The position numbers were made by a program, and so were the translations under genes. From Microbispora siamensis (GTDB lineage: Bacteria; Actinomycetota; Actinomycetes; Streptosporangiales; Streptosporangiaceae), in contig NZ_BOOF01000030.1 in the NCBI RefSeq assembly GCF_016863095.1, positions 121,854 to 185,853 on the forward strand: a DNA stretch of 64,000 nt. The letters are read 5' to 3'. Below are positions 61,025-64,000 of this stretch, piece after piece. Under the pieces are notes generated by a model that worked only from the letters and a program-made list of their open reading frames with translations, was not told the DNA's origin and searched no databases. Position 1 is the stretch's first letter; the number at the start of each line of letters is the position of its first letter.

Positions 61025-62482
61025 TCACAGGGTCGGCGTGAGCGGCTCGCACGGGCGATAACCGGCGGGGTCGCGGGCGATGCGGCGCACCGCCTCCTCC
61101 ATCACGGCCGGCGGCTGGGTGAACGGCAGCCGCAGGTAGCGCTCCAGCGTGCCGTCCACGCCGAACCACGGGCCCGGAGCCAGCCGTACGCCGCGGGCGG
61201 CGGCGGCCTCGGCGACCGAGCTCGCCACCGGCCCGTCGAGCCGCACCCACAGCGAGCCGCCACCGCGCGGCGCCGTGAACGCCCAGCCGGGCAGCTCCTC
61301 GCGCAGGACCGCGACGAGCGCCGCGCACGACGCGCCGAGCGTACGACGGCGCTCGGCGCGCGCCTCCTCGGTCCGCTCGAACAGGCGCGCCACCACGAGC
61401 TGCTCGAAGACCGCGCCCGCGATGTCCACGGCGGCCCGCAGCCCGGCCAGGCGGCGGATGGTCGCGGCGCCGGCCCGGACCCAGCCGATCCGCAGGCCGC
61501 CCCACCACAGCTTCGAGGCCGAGCCGATGCTGATCACCCGGCCGCCGGTGTCGAACGCGGCCAGCGGCGTCGCACGCGCCGTCTCGTCCAGCGCGATCTC
61601 CGCCCAGCTCTCGTCGGCGATCAGCGTGACGCCGTACCGGCGGGCCGCCGCCACCAGTTCGGCGCGGTCGGCGTCGGCCATCAGGTGGCCGGTCGGGTTC
61701 TGGAAGTCGGGGATGACGTAGGCGAGGCGGGCCCCCGACTGGTGCATCGCGGAGCTCACCAGGTCGAGGTGCCAGCCGTCCTCCTGGACGCCGACCGGCA
61801 CCAGGCGGGCTCCCCGCATCCGGGCGGCGTCGATCGCGTGCGGGTAGGTCGGCGACTCGACCAGCACCGGGTCGCGCGGCCCGGCGAACGCCGACATCAG
61901 CAGGTGGATGGCGTGCTGGGCCCCGGCCGTGACGAGGATCTGCTCGGGCCGGGTGGGCAGCCCCCGCTCGCCGTACCTGCGGGCGATCGCCTCACGCAGC
62001 GGCGCGAGCCCGGCCGGGTGGTAGCCCATGCCCAGCGCGTACCGGTGGTAGGCCCGGCCCGCCTCCTCGATGGCCTCCCCGAGCAGGGCGCTGGCCGGGG
62101 GCGCGGCGGAGTGCAGCGGCAGCAGCCCGTCGTCGTCGGACGCGAGCCAGGGGTTGTCGGTCCCGAGCGCACCCGGGTCGGGCAGGGCCGCGCGGCTGCC
62201 GGATCCCTGCCTGCTCTCCAGGTAGCCCTGCTCCCGCAGCCGGTCGTACGCGGCGGTCACCGTGGTGCGGCTCACGCCGAGGGCCTCGGCCAGGTGCCGC
62301 TCGGCCGGCAGGCGCACCCCCACGGCGAGCCTCCCGTCGAGGACCAGGCCGCGTACGGCCTCCGCGAGCGCCCGGTAGTAGGGCCGTGCGTCCGGCGTGT
62401 CCCCCGCGCCCTTTCCTGTGCCACTTCTTGTGCCGCCCCGGACGAGCCGGGCGAGCTGAGGGGCGCTGAGGTACCGGTCCAT
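61025..62482 (-). CDS. MocR/PdxR-type regulator (GntR HTH fused to aminotransferase)
   Basis: A 485-residue MocR protein. The N-terminal GntR winged helix (about residues 30-100) reads RLPAERHLAEALGVSRTTVT and AAYDRLREQGYLESRQGSGS. The aminotransferase-like domain has DFQNPTGHLM, LIADESWAEIAL (PLP Asp) and SIGSASKLWWGGLRIGW with the Schiff-base Lys. It probably uses PLP as an effector. It is divergent from the YczE-like gene, a recurring MocR target, and GCCAAT-N7-ATTGGC lies between them. Confidence 0.9.
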   Translation of the reverse strand: MDRYLSAPQLARLVRGGTRSGTGKGAGDTPDARPYYRALAEAVRGLVLDGRLAVGVRLPAERHLAEALGVSRTTVTAAYDRLREQGYLESRQGSGSRAALPDPGALGTDNPWLASDDDGLLPLHSAAPPASALLGEAIEEAGRAYHRYALGMGYHPAGLAPLREAIARRYGERGLPTRPEQILVTAGAQHAIHLLMSAFAGPRDPVLVESPTYPHAIDAARMRGARLVPVGVQEDGWHLDLVSSAMHQSGARLAYVIPDFQNPTGHLMADADRAELVAAARRYGVTLIADESWAEIALDETARATPLAAFDTGGRVISIGSASKLWWGGLRIGWVRAGAATIRRLAGLRAAVDIAGAVFEQLVVARLFERTEEARAERRRTLGASCAALVAVLREELPGWAFTAPRGGGSLWVRLDGPVASSVAEAAAARGVRLAPGPWFGVDGTLERYLRLPFTQPPAVMEEAVRRIARDPAGYRPCEPLTPTL

Positions 62483-62486
62483 AAAG

Positions 62487-62505
62487 GCCAATTTCTCCGA
62501 TTGGC
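62487..62505. promoter_or_regulatory. Inverted repeat operator between mocR-like and yczE-like genes
   Basis: GCCAAT-TTCTCCG-ATTGGC is a perfect 6-7-6 inverted repeat 4 bp from the regulator ATG and 41 bp before the YczE start. It would allow MocR to repress itself and control the membrane protein. Confidence 0.6.
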
Positions 62506-62546
62506 TCTTTTCTCGCAACCCCGCCGGCCTGCACGATGGCCCGACT

Positions 62547-63218
62547 ATGACCGAACTCTTCACCTCCCCCACCCCCGCTCGCTCCCGCTTCTCCCTCCCC
62601 CGCCCCCGTTCGCTCCCCCTGCGGCTCGTCCGGCTCTACACCGGCCTGGCGCTGTACGGCGCCGGGATCGCCCTGCTCGTGAGGTCCGGGCTGGGCCTCG
62701 ACCCCTGGGAGGTCTTCCACCAGGGCATGTCGGTGCGCACTGGGTGGTCGATCGGCCTGTGCATCAACCTGGTGGGCGCGCTGGTGCTGCTGCTGTGGAT
62801 CCCCCTGCGGCAACGGCCCGGCCTCGGCACGATCAGCAACGTCCTGGTGGTCGGCACAAGCGCCGACGGGGTGATGGCGCTGGTCCCCGCGCCCGCGGCG
62901 TGGCCGGTCCAGTGGGCCTTCCTGCTGGGCGGCATCGTCGCCATCGCCGCCGCCTCGGGGCTCTACATCCACGCGGGCTTCGGCCCGGGGCCGCGCGACG
63001 GCCTGATGACGGGCCTCAACCGGCTCGGCCTGTCGATCCGGCTCGCCCGCACGGTCGTCGAGATCACCGTGCTCGCCGTGGGCTGGCTCCTCGGCGGCAC
63101 GGTCGGGATCGGCACGGTGGTGTTCGCCCTGACGATCGGCCCGGTGACGCAGGTCTTCATGAAGCTGTGGGCTCCCGCCGGGGACACCGCCCGGCCACCG
63201 GGTACGAAGCCGTCATGA
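62547..63218 (+). CDS. YczE/YyaS/YitT-like membrane protein
   Basis: A 223-residue membrane protein with about five helices. RLYTGLALYGAGIALLVRSG then LGLDPWEVFHQGMSV and GFGPGPRDGLMTGLNR are the YczE signatures (G.DPw.v, GPRDGLM). Such proteins are commonly divergent from MocR regulators. Transport or membrane modification has been proposed for relatives. The N-terminus is Pro/Arg/Ser-rich with repeated RSR and RPR pairs. No good ribosome site is seen at 62547. Confidence 0.8.
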   Translation: MTELFTSPTPARSRFSLPRPRSLPLRLVRLYTGLALYGAGIALLVRSGLGLDPWEVFHQGMSVRTGWSIGLCINLVGALVLLLWIPLRQRPGLGTISNVLVVGTSADGVMALVPAPAAWPVQWAFLLGGIVAIAAASGLYIHAGFGPGPRDGLMTGLNRLGLSIRLARTVVEITVLAVGWLLGGTVGIGTVVFALTIGPVTQVFMKLWAPAGDTARPPGTKPS

Positions 63219-63336
63219 TGAGGCGAGCAGCGGCAGCGCGGATGCGCCCGGGCCGGCAGACCGGCGTGGGACCGCTGCCAGGGGAGGAAGCCCACGCCCG
63301 GCGCTGAAGGGAATCTGAGCGCGGGGAGGTGAGCGC

Positions 63337-64000
63337 ATGCGGATCGAGGACTACGCCCTGATCGGGGACACGCAGTCGGCCGCCCTGATCGGCATGGACG
63401 GCTCGATCGACTGGCTGTGCCTGCCGCGGTTCGACTCCCCCTCGTGCTTCGCCCGGCTGCTCGGCGACGAGCACAACGGCTTCTGGCGGCTGGCCGCCGC
63501 GGGACGCGACAGGGCCGCCCGGCGGGCGTACGTCGAGGACTCGCTGGTGCTCGCGACCGACTGGGAGACCTCCACCGGGACGGCCAGGGTGGTCGACTTC
63601 ATGCCGGTTCGCTCCGGCAACCCGGACCTGGTCCGGATGGTGGAGGGCCTGTCGGGCACCGTCGAGATGACGATGGAGATCCGCATCCGCTTCGACTACG
63701 GCCGGATCGTGCCTTGGGCACGCCGGGCGGGCGGCCATCTGCACGCCATCGGCGGCCCGGACTCGGTCTGGATCCATTCGCCCGTCCCGCTCCGGGGCGG
63801 CGACTACCGGCACGAGGCGACGTTCAGGGTCGCCGCCGGGCAGCGGCTGCCGTTCGTGTTCACCTGGAACCCCTCCCACCAGCCGCAACCCCAGGCCATC
63901 GACCCCTTCGCCGAGCTCGGCCTGACCATCCGGATGTGGCAGGACTGGGCCGCCCGGTGCGGCTACCGGGGCCGCTGGCGCGACGCCGTGGTCCGCTCGC
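63337..64000 (+). CDS. Glycoside hydrolase family 15 protein, 5' part only
   Basis: The first 221 residues of a GH15 (glucoamylase/trehalase-like) protein that runs off the window. It begins MRIEDYALIGDTQSAALIGM and DGSIDWLCLPRFDSPSCFAR, the standard start of bacterial GH15 trehalases and dextranases. The N-terminal beta-sandwich follows, and the (alpha/alpha)6 catalytic barrel would lie beyond 64000. GGGGAGGT is 6 nt before the ATG. It lacks a stop codon here only because the window ends. It likely hydrolyses an alpha-glucoside such as trehalose. Confidence 0.87.
   Translation, partial: MRIEDYALIGDTQSAALIGMDGSIDWLCLPRFDSPSCFARLLGDEHNGFWRLAAAGRDRAARRAYVEDSLVLATDWETSTGTARVVDFMPVRSGNPDLVRMVEGLSGTVEMTMEIRIRFDYGRIVPWARRAGGHLHAIGGPDSVWIHSPVPLRGGDYRHEATFRVAAGQRLPFVFTWNPSHQPQPQAIDPFAELGLTIRMWQDWAARCGYRGRWRDAVVRS

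Overview
The window comes from a high-GC, soil-type actinomycete. Almost every codon third position is G or C, and the gene set includes a MabA/InhA-type fabG-fabI pair, a dodecin, DUF3099, MocR and XRE/DUF2690 regulators, and a SapB-like (ram) lanthipeptide locus. Many genes lack a Shine-Dalgarno sequence and instead carry TANNNT exactly 6-7 nt before the start codon, as leaderless actinobacterial mRNAs do. I suspect a filamentous genus, perhaps Streptosporangiales, but cannot name it. I saw no rRNA, tRNA, insertion sequence, prophage or CRISPR array.

Layout. (1) 0-6.6 kb: organosulfur scavenging. A LysR regulator sits between a DszC/SfnB-like flavin monooxygenase and an sfnG-sfnB-ssuE-ssuD-like operon; both flanks carry the box AAGTAGGAAA. 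(2) 6.7-15.9 kb: housekeeping genes: HTH-DUF2690, fabI-fabG, tldD-tldE, dodecin, DUF3099, a compact three-hairpin RNA gene with C5 loops, the molybdenum cofactor operon moaA-mobA-DUF6457, and a YjdF-family gene with a structured leader. (3) 16-24 kb: an accessory block: MarR/MFS/internally deleted nitroreductase, then a LysR-controlled operon (TIM-barrel isomerase, SDR, alpha/beta hydrolase, MFS, intact nitroreductase). (4) 24-33.9 kb: membrane protein, phosphotransferase, RtcB, CYP152-like P450, secreted FnIII-FnIII-CBM2 protein, then sugar genes (epimerase, membrane glycosyltransferase, GT2, DUF2064, methyltransferase). (5) 34-42.7 kb: a metallo-beta-lactamase-fold and M24-fold gene pair, a large LuxR/ATPase regulator, a DUF2079 membrane protein, and an AraC/MFS pair. 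(6) 42.7-46.6 kb: UbiA prenyltransferase, type III polyketide synthase, isoprenylcysteine-methyltransferase-like enzyme and FAD monooxygenase, the set expected for prenylated alkyl-hydroquinones. (7) 46.8-55.2 kb: a ram-type cluster: histidine kinase, LanKC synthetase, two tandem precursor peptides, two ABC half-transporters and a NarL-type response regulator. (8) 55.3-64 kb: two related secreted proteins, an acyl-CoA ligase, a POT peptide transporter, a MocR regulator divergent from a YczE membrane protein, and the 5' part of a GH15 gene cut by the window end.

How the parts fit. The sulfur operon would convert dimethyl sulfone and alkanesulfonates to sulfite using reduced FMN from its own reductase. 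The ram cluster should make and export surface-active morphogenetic lanthipeptides, with the flanking kinase and regulator as a possible split two-component system. The type III PKS cluster likely makes a membrane-associated quinol. Functions are read from sequence motifs by eye; no database search was possible.
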